In this document: positions 45,536-57,638 of the stretch, piece after piece
Layout: each line of letters starts with the position of its first letter
How positions within the stretch are numbered: position 1 is the first letter of the stretch
Source: Nymphaea colorata
Lineage: Eukaryota; Streptophyta; Magnoliopsida; Nymphaeales; Nymphaeaceae
Assembly (NCBI RefSeq): GCF_008831285.2
Contig: NC_045138.2
Location: 32,833,934-32,893,933 of the forward strand
Direction of reading: 5' to 3'
Length of the DNA: 60,000 nucleotides
The notes under the pieces: generated by a model
What the model was told of the DNA's origin: nothing
Seen by the model: the letters and a program-made list of their open reading frames with translations, nothing else
Databases searched by the model: none
Program-made: the position numbers and the translations under genes

Positions 45536-45870
45536 TAAGGAGAAAAGAATGTTAAAATTCCATACGATAGCATGAGGAGGAGTAGAGGGCAGAGAGAAGA
45601 GTGAGAGAGAGCTGGAGATGGCGGTGGCCTCCCATTTACAGAGACTGGATGAGGAAATAGAAGGAAAGAAAGAGAAAGTTGCAGAACCAAGTAGAGAAGA
45701 TGGTGCAGGTGAAAAAAAAAAAGGAAGCTAATAGTAGGTGTGGAAGAAATTGAGCTAGGCGAAGTCCTGATTGCGACAGATATGCCATCTAACGGTGGTC
45801 CGTGGAGATGATGCACAGAAAGTTGAAGACAAGGAGGGCAAGGCGTAGGAATACAGTGATCTCAATAGCA
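45536..45870 (+). pseudogene. GARP exon-1 fragment, copy b
   Basis: Collinear with 31780-32095, closest to copies a and c (ATGGCGGTGGCC start context, 'gagaagatggtgcagg'). Frameshifts and an early stop break it. Fused to unit X at the same breakpoint, within 'gtgatctcaatagcaaaag'. Confidence 0.85.
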
Positions 45871-46930
45871 AAAGCTTTTTATAACATGGACGTAGGTCAT
45901 CTTGCCTACGTCCACAACATCTCCAACCTCAATCATCTATGGTGGACATTTACCTCTATCCATGATTTTAAGGAGCTCTTTACATTTCAAGTTGGTAGAT
46001 GATCAGGAAAGTTTATCGTGCGGGCCACAATTACAAGATTAATTTCCTTTATCATTTGAGCCAACTTCCTTAACTACCACCTGCTTCCAATTGAAATCAT
46101 ATCTTTTGAGATTTTTTCATACATGCTGGTAAAACGAATGTGCCTTGATCGCTATCTCCAACCTCAATAATTTATGATGGAGATTTTCCACTACTTAAAA
46201 ACAGATATTATGTGGGGCAATCTCCTGATTTTAGAGAGCTCTTTACATCTCAAGTTGTATATAATCAGGCAAGTTTATCTTGCTGGCTATGATTCTAAGA
46301 TTTCCCATTATCATTCGAGCCAACTTCTTTACTCACCACCTATTTACAACCAGGAGTTTTCGGTTATAATTAAGGGGTACTAGTAATAAATTTTAAAATT
46401 TTTAGGTACCATCAACCATGTAAATGAGAAAAATTATCATGAGGTGTCAATATAAAAAATAAAAAAATAAAAAAAACTCCTGACAAGGAAAAAGGAAATA
46501 GACAAATGCAAAAATTCCCCGATGAAGGAATCTCCTTGGTGCAATTTGAGAAATACTCAACACCCAAGTCCACGCATTAGACCAAGAATTCACAAGAAGT
46601 ATCTCCTTTTTCTTTCAAAGAAATAGTTCCACCCCAGGAAATACGAACAAAAGAATGGATTGAGAAATGGAGAAAGGAATAAATCAAAGTGAATGAAACA
46701 ACCTCAATGACCGCTTTAAAATTTCAGCAAAAGGATAAGAAATTTTATGTCAACTATTAAGATACTCGGAACTAAATTGTTTTCCGGATGGGTGCACGTC
46801 TTGGAGATGTTTTGTGTAGCGATGTCCTCAAAAGTTGGCTCTTTCAACCAACAAAACGCCTCCTAGACATGCACCCATCTCAAACATGTTTTAGTTTCAT
46901 AGATCTTAGTTGACATAAAAAAAAAAAAAA
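45866..46930. repeat. Unit X, copy b, with foldback half
   Basis: As copy a. The GGACGTAGG/CCTACGTCC hairpin is at 45888-45913. The primer-site-like end is deleted. The foldback centre lies at about 46774-46892. Confidence 0.7.
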
Positions 46931-47080
46931 ATTGTTTTTTTTTGGACAATTACCCACACCTTGCCACTTGTCTCTGCCCCTGATGTCATATCTTTCCAAG
47001 ATCCTCTTCGTGCATGCATGGATATGCATTGCTCGCTATCTCCAATCTCAATATGGTGGGGATTTCCCACTTTTTAAATT

Positions 47081-47377
47081 AGTTGGAATTAAGGGTGGGC
47101 GTGGGCAAGGCCTGGCCTGGCCCATAGTCGAAACCTGAGCCCGACCCAGCCTGACTTTTTTATAATAATTTTTTTAATTATAAAATAAATGTTTATAATA
47201 TAAAATATATTTTATTAAAAAATAAATATTATAAAATTAAAAAATAATAATTTTTTTAAAATTATTATCGAGCAAACCCAAAACGGGTCCGGCCAGGCCG
47301 ACCTAGGCTTGTTTTTTTTTTTTGCCCGGCCCGGGTCCGATACCCGGTACTCAATGGGTACCCGGCCTAGTTGGAAT
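47081..47377. mobile_element. 279-bp short non-autonomous element with target duplication
   Basis: The element at 47090-47368 begins taagggtgggcg and ends acccggcct. It has GC-rich ends around an AT-rich core and is flanked by AGTTGGAAT (47081-47089 and 47369-47377). The paralogous segment near 54655-54690 lacks it, so an empty site is present in the same window. Same look as the element at 35.2 kb. Confidence 0.75.
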
Positions 47378-47379
47378 AC

Positions 47380-47960
47380 AAGGAAATAGCATATGGACAA
47401 GCCCATGTTTTCAGGGACATCTTTACATTTGAAGGGGTGCAAGTATCAGTAACTAAATTAATTTGTAACTGAAATTTGGATAAACCAATTTATGCCCCTG
47501 ATTGCTCAGGCGTCTGGAAAACAAAATACTGTAGCGCTCGAGCTGAGCTACTGAAGCCTATTAATAGCGAAAACTGTTCCATCATTGGTAAGTATCAGTG
47601 ACGAGTACTTTCCGTAATGCATAGTTGCGTTACTGAAATATTGGTCTGCAGACAACAACTTCTGCCATTGATTGTCGTATTCATCAGTAACGCAATTGCT
47701 GTGGCGCTGAGTTCTATACTTTGCAGTGCATGAAAAAAGGCTAGCACTTGCACTCAAAAGAACACTATCATTATACCTAATAATAATATTTGTAATAGTA
47801 CCAAGAAAAAAGGGTCACAACACAAAATAGTCAACATAATGCTTCTTTCACACTACAAGCACGGTCACCGGCAAGCGTATAGAGTGTTCTAATGCATCGG
47901 AGATCCCGAATGTAGAGGAGGAAATACAAATTGAGTATGTAATTCATACTTAAAATCAGG
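47380..47960. repeat. Segment paralogous to 54.67-55.85 kb
   Basis: Collinear with 54680-55196 and 55746-55850, with small palindromic words (gttgcgttactga / tcagtaacgcaa). The paralog carries a 549-bp insertion that is absent here. No gene. Confidence 0.65.
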
Positions 47961-47964
47961 ACAC

Positions 47965-48150
47965 GGTGAATCTTCTCAGCAATCGTGGAAGAGGATTTTT
48001 GTTATGGCACCGCCTGGAGATGGAATTGCACAATTCCAATCGCATGATGATACTTAAAACTGGCCGCTTCGACTGAAAACAAAATCTTGGAATCTAAACA
48101 TTACTGAACTGGTATTCTGATCGAAACATTTATCCCAAATCAGGTTCTAA
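47965..48150. repeat. Dispersed repeat R1, copy 3 (short)
   Basis: Matches 55845-56040 closely and the first 170 bp of the R1 copies at 34.6 and 41.4 kb more loosely. It directly abuts the GARP exon-5 copy. Confidence 0.65.
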
Positions 48151-48152
48151 AG

Positions 48153-48969
48153 TGGTGCAGCTTTCCAAGGAAGAGCTCAAAGTCATTTTAGTTTTGGACC
48201 ATTTGGTGAGGCAACTTATATGGCAACAGTGCTGTTAAGGATCATCAGTTGCTAAAACAATCATGGGTTCGCTCTGTTTGAGAAAGCCAAACTCCTGGTG
48301 CCTGTATTCTGCAAAATCCACCCACCATATCAAGCGATGGAAGTCTCTTGGCGCGGCTGACGAAGAATAAAAGACCATTTTATGAATGCCGCTCTGGTGA
48401 AGAAGAAGAAGAAGCTTCTCAGGATCTTCCTCATCTTGACATATTCACAAGATGTAAAACGACCAATTCTACGGGGCCGTTGGAGCTTTTTCCTTTAGAA
48501 GCAGGCTCGAGTAATAACAAGGTACTTTCGCGCTTCTTGGAACTCTTTTGCGGGGACTTTGTTCTTTCCCATCATTTGTGGCTCATTCAAACACATGGTT
48601 TGTTGAAGCATGTAGAAGCTTCAAAGTGACCATAACTACATTGCTGTGATATGAACAGATTCCTCAAGGCAAAGACAAGAAGACCGCAATCGACTCTCTG
48701 CTGCCGAATCTGCAGTTAGGTCTCGCTCCACCACAAATACCTCGGGATGGACAGGAGAACAATCATACAAGAACTGCACGTGAGGAACAAAGCGGCCATT
48801 TTCATTATTTTCTCCCACTTTCTCTCGCCCTCATGTATTTCATGGCAAGGAAAAAGATGACGCCACGGAGGACAGAGAAGATGTGAACTTAGAAATGAGC
48901 ATTTCTTTCAAGTCACAGAAAGTAAAGGAAGATGCAGGGTTGAATAATCCAACAGTGGCATTGAAATAA
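48153..48969 (+). pseudogene. GARP exons 5 and 6, broken copy with 3' flank
   Basis: 48153-48521 and 48659-48969 match exons 5 and 6 of the intact gene, including intron borders, the NLQLGL block and the final MALK-like end. A TGA at 48279-48281 (SV*ES where the intact gene has SVRES) and indels destroy the frame. The 3' flank matches to about 49128 (gttcataat), where a foldback begins. Exons 1-4 are absent. Confidence 0.9.
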
Positions 48970-49688
48970 GAGGGCAAGCTCCTTTCACTTGGCACTGTAG
49001 CAGGAATGCTGCAATAGTTTCTAGAGTTTCTCTCTTGAGTATCTCGTGAGAACATGAAAAAGAAAAACAGAACTCATTGTTTTTTGGTTGACCTCCATGA
49101 GAGCTTGTGTTTTTGTTAGTGTTCATAATGGTTTTATAAAATTTGATTCATGCATCAAAAGTTTCATTTTCTTTTAATCCTTTAAATGTTTATACTTTTT
49201 AGTTCACGGGTATAGTTGAATAAGTTAGAAATAAGTGGCATAAAAGTATGACAACCTCTAGACGAATTAGTAACGTAAAGTATGACACGCATATATATAT
49301 ATATACATATATATTCAGTGTGGTGGCACGTGATGTTGTTGTGTTTTAATTTAGATAGTTTTCCTAATATAATGGAACAGGTAATGGAAGACTTCCCCAA
49401 GAACAGTTGGTGCGCCTCGTGGACGATCCCAATGCACATGAACGAGCAATCCGAAGGTGTAGAGATGGCATCTTATCATTGACGCGCGGCCATAGTCAGA
49501 CAATAATAAGATCTGACGTCTTCTTATGTTATTTGCTTTTATCATTGTCATTATTTATTACGGTACTTAAAAACCTCATGAAGCAGGAAATAAAAAAACT
49601 TTCATCACATCTTCTTTACATTTTCATGTCCAGTGCATCCAGATCACTGTCCCTCTTATCTTATTTATGACAAAACATTTTTATTTCC

Positions 49689-49776
49689 ATGTAAAGAAAA
49701 TGTTTGCTGGAAAACTGTTTGCTGCTTGTCACCATGTAAAGAAAATGTTTGGTGGAAAACTGTCTGCTGCTTGTCA
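49689..49776. repeat. 44-bp tandem duplication in the foldback loop
   Basis: Copies at 49689-49732 and 49733-49776 (catgtaaagaaaatgtttgc...) differ at two positions. Confidence 0.9.
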
Positions 49777-49808
49777 CACTATGGCCTCGCGTCAATGATA
49801 AGATGCCA

Positions 49809-49952
<144 letters not shown>

Positions 49953-50282
49953 GATTGCTCGTTCATGTGCATTGGGATCGGTCCACGAGGCGCACCAACT
50001 GTTCTTGGGGAATTCTTCCATTACCTGTTCCATTATATTAGGAAAACTATCTAAATTAAAACACAACAACATCACGTGCCACCACACTGAATATATATGT
50101 ATATATATATATATGCGTGTCATACTTTACGTTACTAAATTAGTCTAGAGGTTGTCATACTTTTACCACTTATTTCTAACTTATTCAACTATACCCGTGA
50201 ACTAAAAAATATAAACATTTAAAGGATTAAAAGAAGAATGAAACTTTTGATGCATGAATCAAATTTTATAAAACCATTTCAT

Positions 50283-50515
50283 TTGAACTTATATAGAAGT
50301 CACATTTTAGGTTCTGTAAGAAATGCCGAGCTATTCCCAGGGCGTTAATAATGGTCAACTGGTGAAGTTATATATAAAACCATTCCAATTCCAATTCATG
50401 GGCATCTATCTATACGTGTGGCGTAGCTATGATTTTGGGTATTAAAAACGAGAGTTAATAATGGTCAACTGGTGAAGTTAATTAAATGTGATAATCTAAA
50501 AATGCATTTGCAGGG
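50283..50515. repeat. Inverted copy of 30.41-30.59 kb
   Basis: Blocks such as 'ttgaacttatatagaagtcac' and 'gattttgggtatta...gttaataatgg' are reverse complements of the region about 1.3 kb upstream of the GARP gene, with internal rearrangement. Confidence 0.75.
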
Positions 50516-50519
50516 GCGA

Positions 50520-51000
50520 TCTATAAACGCCCGGAAAGTCCCATTCTGGTAGCAATAACTTTGTGAATATATATCACCAAATTGATCGGGCACCATGACT
50601 TCAAAGCAAAAAGATGGTCCTTCTATATATATCTATATACATGCAGGGGTGGTGACACATATGAGGCATCTTCTAATATCATTACTTGGGCTGAAAATTA
50701 ATGTAAGGAATCACATCCCGTATAAAGAGCAAGGATGTGCATGGACATGTAAGGGAAGTGTCGAATGCGGAGATCTTAGGTGCATTACTCTGCTCTTTCA
50801 CTCCCTACAAATTCTTACACAGCACCTGTTTCATTCCCAGCCATTTCTGATTTTATCATTCATTCCGGAGGGAGAATATTGAAATTCCATACTATGGCAG
50901 GAGGAGAAGCCGAGAGGCAGAGAGAGGAGTGAGAGAGATTGCCTCCCATCTGCAGAGACTAGAAGAAGAGGAGATAGAAGAAAAGGAGGAGAGAGCTGCA
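50520..51000 (+). pseudogene. GARP promoter and exon-1 start, copy d
   Basis: A direct, close copy of 31445-31920 including the TATA context (gtataaagagc). At the start codon ATG is changed to ATT (50938-50940), and the copy is cut off after about 60 bp of coding sequence. It differs from copies a-c in carrying the promoter and lacking unit X. Confidence 0.88.
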
Positions 51001-51003
51001 ACA

Positions 51004-51105
51004 CATACTAAACATTGTTTAGTATGCAAAGCTCGGAAGATGATGACCAACAGCCACGGACCATGGTCAAGTCCGCCATGAACAAGGGCGTTTGCATACT
51101 AAACA
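51004..51105. repeat. Hairpin with three copies of an 11-mer
   Basis: CATACTAAACA (51004-51014) and TGTTTAGTATG (51016-51026) form a palindrome with a 1-nt spacer. TGTTTAGTATGCAAA (51016-51030) also pairs perfectly with 51091-51105 around a 60-nt loop. It begins exactly where the GARP exon-1 copy d ends. Confidence 0.8.
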
Positions 51106-51189
51106 GACGGCCATAGTAGCAGAATCTAAACATCACATAATATTTCACACGAAGGCAAGATGTATACTTTGCTGAAATGACGAAATAAC

Positions 51190-52575
51190 TGTGCAATATC
51201 AGACAATTCGCTTATCAAAATTATACTGATGGTGGTCGCTTATCAGCACAGATTCATGGATGGTGGTTGCTTTATATCTGTAAGCAAAAAGGTCATTTAC
51301 TGGCTTGGTTCCTTTTTCCTCTTACAGGTGGACCAAGTCACTGGAGTGGTCCAGTGTCTGCATTATGAAAAGAAAAGAGATCTTCTGGTCGTTAAAATGT
51401 CACAGGACCAACAATATGGAGTATTTTCTTAACAAGGAGGAATTCCATCCGTATTTTCTTAACAAAGAGGAAGAAGGCTTTTTGTTCTTGACGGTCATGC
51501 GAGAAGTCATCTTCCTAGGACATTGGGATAGGGGATGGCCAGAGACGGATGGACAAGAAGGAATATCAGATTTAAGGGGTTGAACATTTAAAACTAAACC
51601 ACATAAGCCCAGAACGCTTTCAGGTTCCATTTTTAGGCATAATAACATTTAAATTTTAAGTGTACTATAGAATAGCATTTTCTCCTGCCAAAAAAAAATT
51701 CCCCCCAGCAATAGTTCTTATCACAATCGAAGTCCTCAACAACCAGAACCACTCCCTTAAGAATACTATATCAACTTAGAATATAATTAACATAATCAAA
51801 TGGCGCACTTAATCTATATCCAACATGAGATTTGAGATTTAAAATGTACGCTCAACAAAAACAAAAAAAGAAGAGAGGCCCACATGCCATGTTTACCACG
51901 GAAATGTAAGAGAAACTATGGCTTCGTGGCTTAGCTAAAAGAAGCAAACTTACCAGCATTAGAAAAATGTGTTGGTTTTCATAAAGAGAGCCCTGCAAAA
52001 AGCAACTCCAGCTCTTCATCTTGTGAAATTGTCCGCCTCTTGAAAACCAAAATGAAAAACGCTTCCAATAAGGTTTCAAGGTTCTACCGGAAACATGTTT
52101 AATTGCTAACGCAAAGTCGTTACTGGATACTGTCAATGGAAATTTTCAACAAAGCACAAAGGACAAACCTGAATTGATATGAGTTGCAGAATTTTGTTCA
52201 GAACCCGCGCTCGATGAGTTGCATAGCTGCTGTGTGCAGGAAGCTTGTTCACAGCCGCCCTCTTTTGTTCACTTTGTTCTGGCGACCATCGAGTGGCTAC
52301 GTGTTCTTATCACTAATAAGATAGTTACCTAATTAGAACTCATGAAAATCTCTTTTGGTCACTTCATGAAATAATTTATGGAAAACTGAAAATGGCGTCC
52401 TGCAAATGGTTCTAAGAGAGAAGGAAGCCGCACTAGATACATTGGTTTTCTTTGTTTTGATTCAAGAAAGGTTCTATGTATACCAAATTTGGCAGCAGTA
52501 GTTTATATTTATGTCTTTCTCAGTTTACCATGCTCTGCGGCTCACGACCGCAATGTGTTGCTTCCTGCTCTCTCT
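51190..52575 (-). pseudogene. Inverted chimera: small-gene exons joined to kinase-gene upstream sequence (copy D)
   Basis: 51440-52302 is the reverse complement of the small-gene segment in copy C, with the same 24-nt in-frame deletion. 52303-52575 is the inverted kinase upstream sequence, joined at the same point as in copy C. 51190-51400 holds 3' parts of the small gene in plus orientation (ttacaggtggaccaagtcactgg), so the copy is itself broken and turned. Confidence 0.8.
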
Positions 52576-52639
52576 ATCTCTACAAAGGAACATTTGAATG
52601 CTTCTTTTTAAAGTTTATTGATTCAAACATCATTCCTTG

Positions 52640-53065
52640 CTTGTTGACGTTGCTTCTAAAACCTCTAGAAAGCTCAGTAGATCCCACATCATGCACTAGC
52701 TTTCTATATACAGTGTGAGAGAGATAGAGAGGGATACATAGTGAGGTTGGATGCTATGCTGGTATGGAATTATTTTACTAAGAGAAGCATAAGGAGAAAA
52801 AATTACTCTTTATCTTTTTTTTCTTCTTTTTTCTCTTTCGACTGTCCATCTTGAACCATTTACCTTGAAAAGATGGATGACAAATGATTTTTTACAAGTT
52901 TAGCAACTAAAAATATGATTCTTTACCAGTCAGGTTCAGCACCATGTTATTAATCGGTTGTCAAATTATGCTACGAAAATTCTTCTCTTTTAAGCATATT
53001 AGAAACTGATAGTGGAGGGTAGAGAGAGGAGATAGATCCAACCATGGATCTACATTCTCGATTTT
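52640..53065. repeat. Dispersed segment, copy of 39.64-40.02 kb
   Basis: Near-identical to the sequence upstream of GARP exon-1 copy a, from 'gttgacgttgcttctaaaacc' to 'gctacgaaaattcttctc', so copies a and c share their left flank. Confidence 0.7.
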
Positions 53066-53067
53066 GT

Positions 53068-53405
53068 CATTCATTAAGGAGAAAAGAAAGTTGAAATTCC
53101 ATACGATAGCATGAGCAGGAGTAGAGGGCAGAGAGAACAGTGAGAGAGAGATGGAGATGGCGATGGCCTCCCATTTACAGAAACTGGATGTGGAGATAGA
53201 AGGAAAGAAAGAGAAAGTTGCAGAACCAATTCGAGAAGATGGTGCAGGTAAGAAAGAGGAAGCTAACTGTAGGTGTGGAAGAAGTTGAGCTAGGAGAAGT
53301 CCTGATTGCGACAGATATGCCATCTAGCGGTGGTCCATGGAGATGATGCACAGAAAGTTGAAGAAGACAAGGAGGGGAAGGCATAAGAATAAAGTGATCT
53401 GAATA
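53068..53405 (+). pseudogene. GARP exon-1 fragment, copy c
   Basis: As copies a and b; it reads MAMASHLQKLDVEIEGKKEK and then loses frame. Fused to unit X at the same breakpoint. Confidence 0.85.
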
Positions 53406-54500
53406 GCAAAAGCTTTTTATATCATGGACGTAGGTCATCTTGCCTACGTCCACAACATCTCCAACCTCAATCATCTATGGTAGACTTTTACCACTATCTA
53501 AAACAACTGGAACACAAGCAGACGGTGTGGGGGTAATCCCATGATTTTAAGGAGCTCTTTACATTTCAGGTTGGTAGATCAGGAAAGTTTATCTTGCTGG
53601 CCACAATTACAAGATTAATTTCCATTATCATTTGAGTCAACTTCCTTAACTACCACCTGCTTCCAATTGGCATCATATCTTTTGAGATTTTTTCATACAT
53701 GCTGATGGAACTAATGTGCATTGATAGCTATCTCCATCCTCAATCATTTATGATGGAGATTTTCCACTACATAAAAATAGATATTATGTGGGGCAATATC
53801 ATGATTTTAGAGAGCTGTTTACATCTTAAGTTGTATATAATCAGGCAAGTTTATCTTGCTGGCTATGATTGTAAGATTTCCCATTATCATTTGAGCCAAC
53901 TTCCTTACGCACCACCTATTTACAATTGGTGTCGGAGGAGAAGTTTCTGGTTATAATTAAGGGGGCACTAGTAATGACTTTTAAAATTTGTAAGGACCAT
54001 CAACCATGTAAATGAGAAAAATTATCCTGAGGTGTCAACATAAAAAAAAAAAAGCCGAAAAAACTCCTGACAAGGAAAAAGGAAACAGTCAAAGGCAAAA
54101 GTTCCCCGATGAAGGAAGCACCTCGGAGCAATTTGAGAAATACTCAACACCCAAGTCCTCGCATAAGACCAAGAATTCGCAAGAAGTATCTCCTTTTTCT
54201 TTCAAAGAAATGGCTTCATCCCAATAAATACGAACAAAAGGTTGGATTCAGAACTGGAGAAAGGAATAAATCAAAGTGAATGAAACAACCTCAATGACCG
54301 CTTTAAAATCTTAACAAAAGGAGAAGAAATTTTATGTCAACTAAGATACTCGAACTAAAATGTTTTTCGGATGGGTGCACGTCTTGGAGACGTTTTGTGT
54401 AGCGATGTCCTCGAAAGTTGGCTCACTTCAACCAACAAAACGTCTCCTAGACATGCACCCATCTGAAAAATGTTTTAATTCCACAGATCTTATTTGACAT
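53402..54500. repeat. Unit X, copy c, with foldback half
   Basis: Hairpin GGACGTAGG/CCTACGTCC at 53426-53451. The foldback centre at 54357-54476 has 42-nt arms with five mismatches around a 36-nt loop, the best-paired of the four centres. Confidence 0.75.
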
Positions 54501-55188
54501 GAAAATTAATTTTTTTGTGGCTTCTTTTGGACAATTACCCACATTTGTCTCTGTCCCTGATGTCAGATCTTTTCAAGATTTTCTTCATGCATGCCGGAAG
54601 AATGGAAATGCATTGCGGGCTATCTCCATCCTCAATATGGTGGGGATTTTCCACTTTTTAAATTCATTGGTATACAAGCAGATAGCATATGGGGCAAGCC
54701 CATGCTTTCAGGGTGCTCTTTACATTTCAAGAGCTGCAAGTATCAGTAACGCAATTAATTTGTCACTGAAATTTGTATAAGCCAATTTATGCACCTGATT
54801 GCTCAGGTGTCTGAAAAAAAAAATTCTGTAGCGCTCGTGCTGAGCTACTGAACCTATTAAAAACGAAAACTTTTCCGTCATTGGTAAGTATCAGTGACGA
54901 GTACTTTCGGTAACGCATATTTGCGTTACTGAAATATTGGTCTGCAGACAACAACTTCTGTTATTGATTGTCGTATTCATCAGTAACGCAATAAGTGTGG
55001 GGCTGATAATTTTCTATACTTTGCAGGACATGAAAAAAATGCTAGCATTTGCACTCAAAAGAACACTTGCATTATGCCTAATAATAGTAATATTTGTAAT
55101 AGTACAAGAAAAACAGGTCACAACACATAATAGTCAACATAATGCTTCTTTCACACTACAAGCACGGTCACCGGCAAGCGCAAAAAGT

Positions 55189-55753
55189 GTTTTAATCTAT
55201 GTCACCTGGGTGCGTTTCCTTTGAGCTGTGCGGGTGCGCACCCAATCAGCACCCGATGATGAGCTCGCACCCAAACCGCACCCCGGGGTTGGATCTAGTT
55301 TCGAGTCGAAACCAAATCCAAATCAAGTTCATCTGCGTGTATGGTTTGGATCTGGATCTGATTTCAAAATGAAACCAAATCCAAAATCCACAAAATCAAA
55401 TCCACCATTCTCACCCGTTACCGTTAAATCTAATTTAAGACATTTATAGATATATTATATGTTTTCTTTTCTCTTTCAAAAAAAACGATACAGGACTAAA
55501 GAATGGTGGCTTTCATATAAAACGATCTGTTTGTCTTTTTTTTCAAACATTTCTTTTTTTATTTTTTCCCACTATCATAAAATGTATAATTTTAATTGTG
55601 TTATTCAATTTCTACGAAAAATTAATAATAATAATAATATTACTATTAATATTAATAAAATATCTTCACCGCACCGCCGCACCTAATTTTTTTGAGATGT
55701 GCCGCACCGGTACCCGCACCCGCACCCCGCACTCAGGTGACATAGGTTTTAAT
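55189..55753. mobile_element. 549-bp element with terminal inverted repeats and 8-bp target duplication
   Basis: The element at 55197-55745 has ends CTATGTCACCTGGGTGCG and CGCACTCAGGTGACATAG, which are inverted repeats with one mismatch. The flanking direct repeat is GTTTTAAT (55189-55196, 55746-55753). The paralogous site near 47890 is empty. An 8-bp duplication suggests an hAT-like non-autonomous element. Internal sequence has no transposase. Confidence 0.88.
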
Positions 55754-55844
55754 GCATCGCAGATCCCAAATGTAGAGAAGGAAATACAAATTAAATATGT
55801 AATTCATACTTAAAATTACTTTAGGGTACTTAAACAGGAGACGG

Positions 55845-56040
55845 TGAATCTTTTCAGCAATCGTGCAAGAGGACTTGTGTTTATGGCACCGCCTAGAGAT
55901 GGAATTGCACAATTCCAATCGTATCATGATACTTAAAACTGGCCGCTTCGAATGAAAACAAAATCTTGAAATCTAAACATGACTGAACTGGTATTCGGAT
56001 CGAAACATTTATCCCAGATCAGCTTCTTCTTGGAACCTAA
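55845..56040. repeat. Dispersed repeat R1, copy 4 (short)
   Basis: Close match to 47965-48150 in the same orientation, ending where the other copy meets GARP exon 5. Confidence 0.65.
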
Positions 56041-56166
56041 GTAACGGAATCAAGAAAGTGCCGCACCCATATCGACATGGCTCAGGCGCGGACTGCCTGC
56101 GGTCACAAACAGAGGCCTTTTCATTAAATCATTGACAAATCATAGTTTGTCAATTGCTAGTTTTAT

Positions 56167-56203
<37 letters not shown>

Positions 56204-57638
56204 CTCGTGAAGGTCGTTATTCGTTCTGCGTTGCCACGGCCACGGTTCTGCACAACCCTCATAAGTAAGATAGCTATACCTGTGTCTCATTTTCAAAGAT
56301 CATGTGATAAACACCGATTTTCTCAAACGATAATCTTTTAACGTGAGAGTATCATACAGACGAGTTTCAAATCTACAAGATGATAGAGGAAGAGCTCAGG
56401 AGAGAGTATTGATTGCGTCAGCTTCGCCACCTTGAGGCAAGGCAAAAGATAAGACAAGTTTTTTGCTTTACGAAGGAGCAATTCACTTGTTGGTCAATGT
56501 TATTTGTTAAATAGTATGTGCTTTTTGTGCTTTTCCGTCTTGGACTCGCTCTCACACTCCAGTATACAGGTAAATTAAAGTGGAATTAAATCTTGACATA
56601 TAAGAAAAAATGGGATTTACCAGACCAACCCATTTGTAACATTAAATATATCCAGTGAATTACAAGGATGTTGGAAAATTTTAGGAATATGATTTAGCTG
56701 ATAAGCAAGTCATGTTTCAAACCAAATACCATTTCATCCACTTTCCAATGGGAATACAGCAGCCACTTGCCTCCCATGGCCACAACAAAGCCTCTCTTAA
56801 GGAGAGAAACCAGTCAGGAAAACCTCATGGAAGCAGTGTCTTTGATAGGTTTAATATCAAGATCAACTTTGTGGAATAATAAATCACATCTGCTCATTTG
56901 ATAATGAAAATTTTTTATTCTTTCGCTCAAGCATCTAACTGGTGAATCAGGAAGGGCACTCAACTCTAAAACAACTAAGAGCAGGGGATTTAATTTCCCA
57001 AATGACACAGCTTTACATCTTGCACGACATCCAGTGAAAATTACTACATGGTCTTCAGTTTATAATTGACGTTCACATTGCCCTTCACATGTTTACTAAG
57101 ATGTGGATGAGGGCGTACCACGATACCCACCAGAAGTGCTTCCAGTACCTCAATTTTCCTTGTCATTTTGGTGCAATGACATTTACCAATTGGACGCCTG
57201 CACAGTATCTGCTAGGACAAGGCATCTTGCATCAGACCACCATGCAGCTTCTGTGAATTGAAGTGTCGTTGGGAAAATAATATTCTTCATAAGGAACAAA
57301 CATACTGCAACAGAAACAAAAAAAAAGGATACTAGAAAAAAAAACACATGCTAGCAGCTGAAACACAATATTGTACTACAAAGTTACCACAAGATCACAC
57401 TGATATGATGATTTACCGATTAAACGTTAGTCTAACACTTGTCATGTTCTAGTGAATGAAGGAGTACGAAAAGCCTATAACTATCAAGTAAGACGATATG
57501 TGAAGTATCTCAATCAGTACATAAGGTTTTAAAAAAGGAAAATTATAAAAAATTATTGGCCTTGAGACATTAAACATCGTCTAAGTCACCTTCCCCTGTC
57601 TGTGCGTTTGAATCCTCAAGATTGGCAGAACAACCTGT
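56041..57638. other. Intergenic stretch downstream of the WD40 gene
   Basis: Contains a (TA)n run at about 56170-56201 and the dispersed repeat at 56595-56765. The part from about 57000 to 57638 would include the 3' UTR of the minus-strand gene. No further coding region was recognised. Confidence 0.5.
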
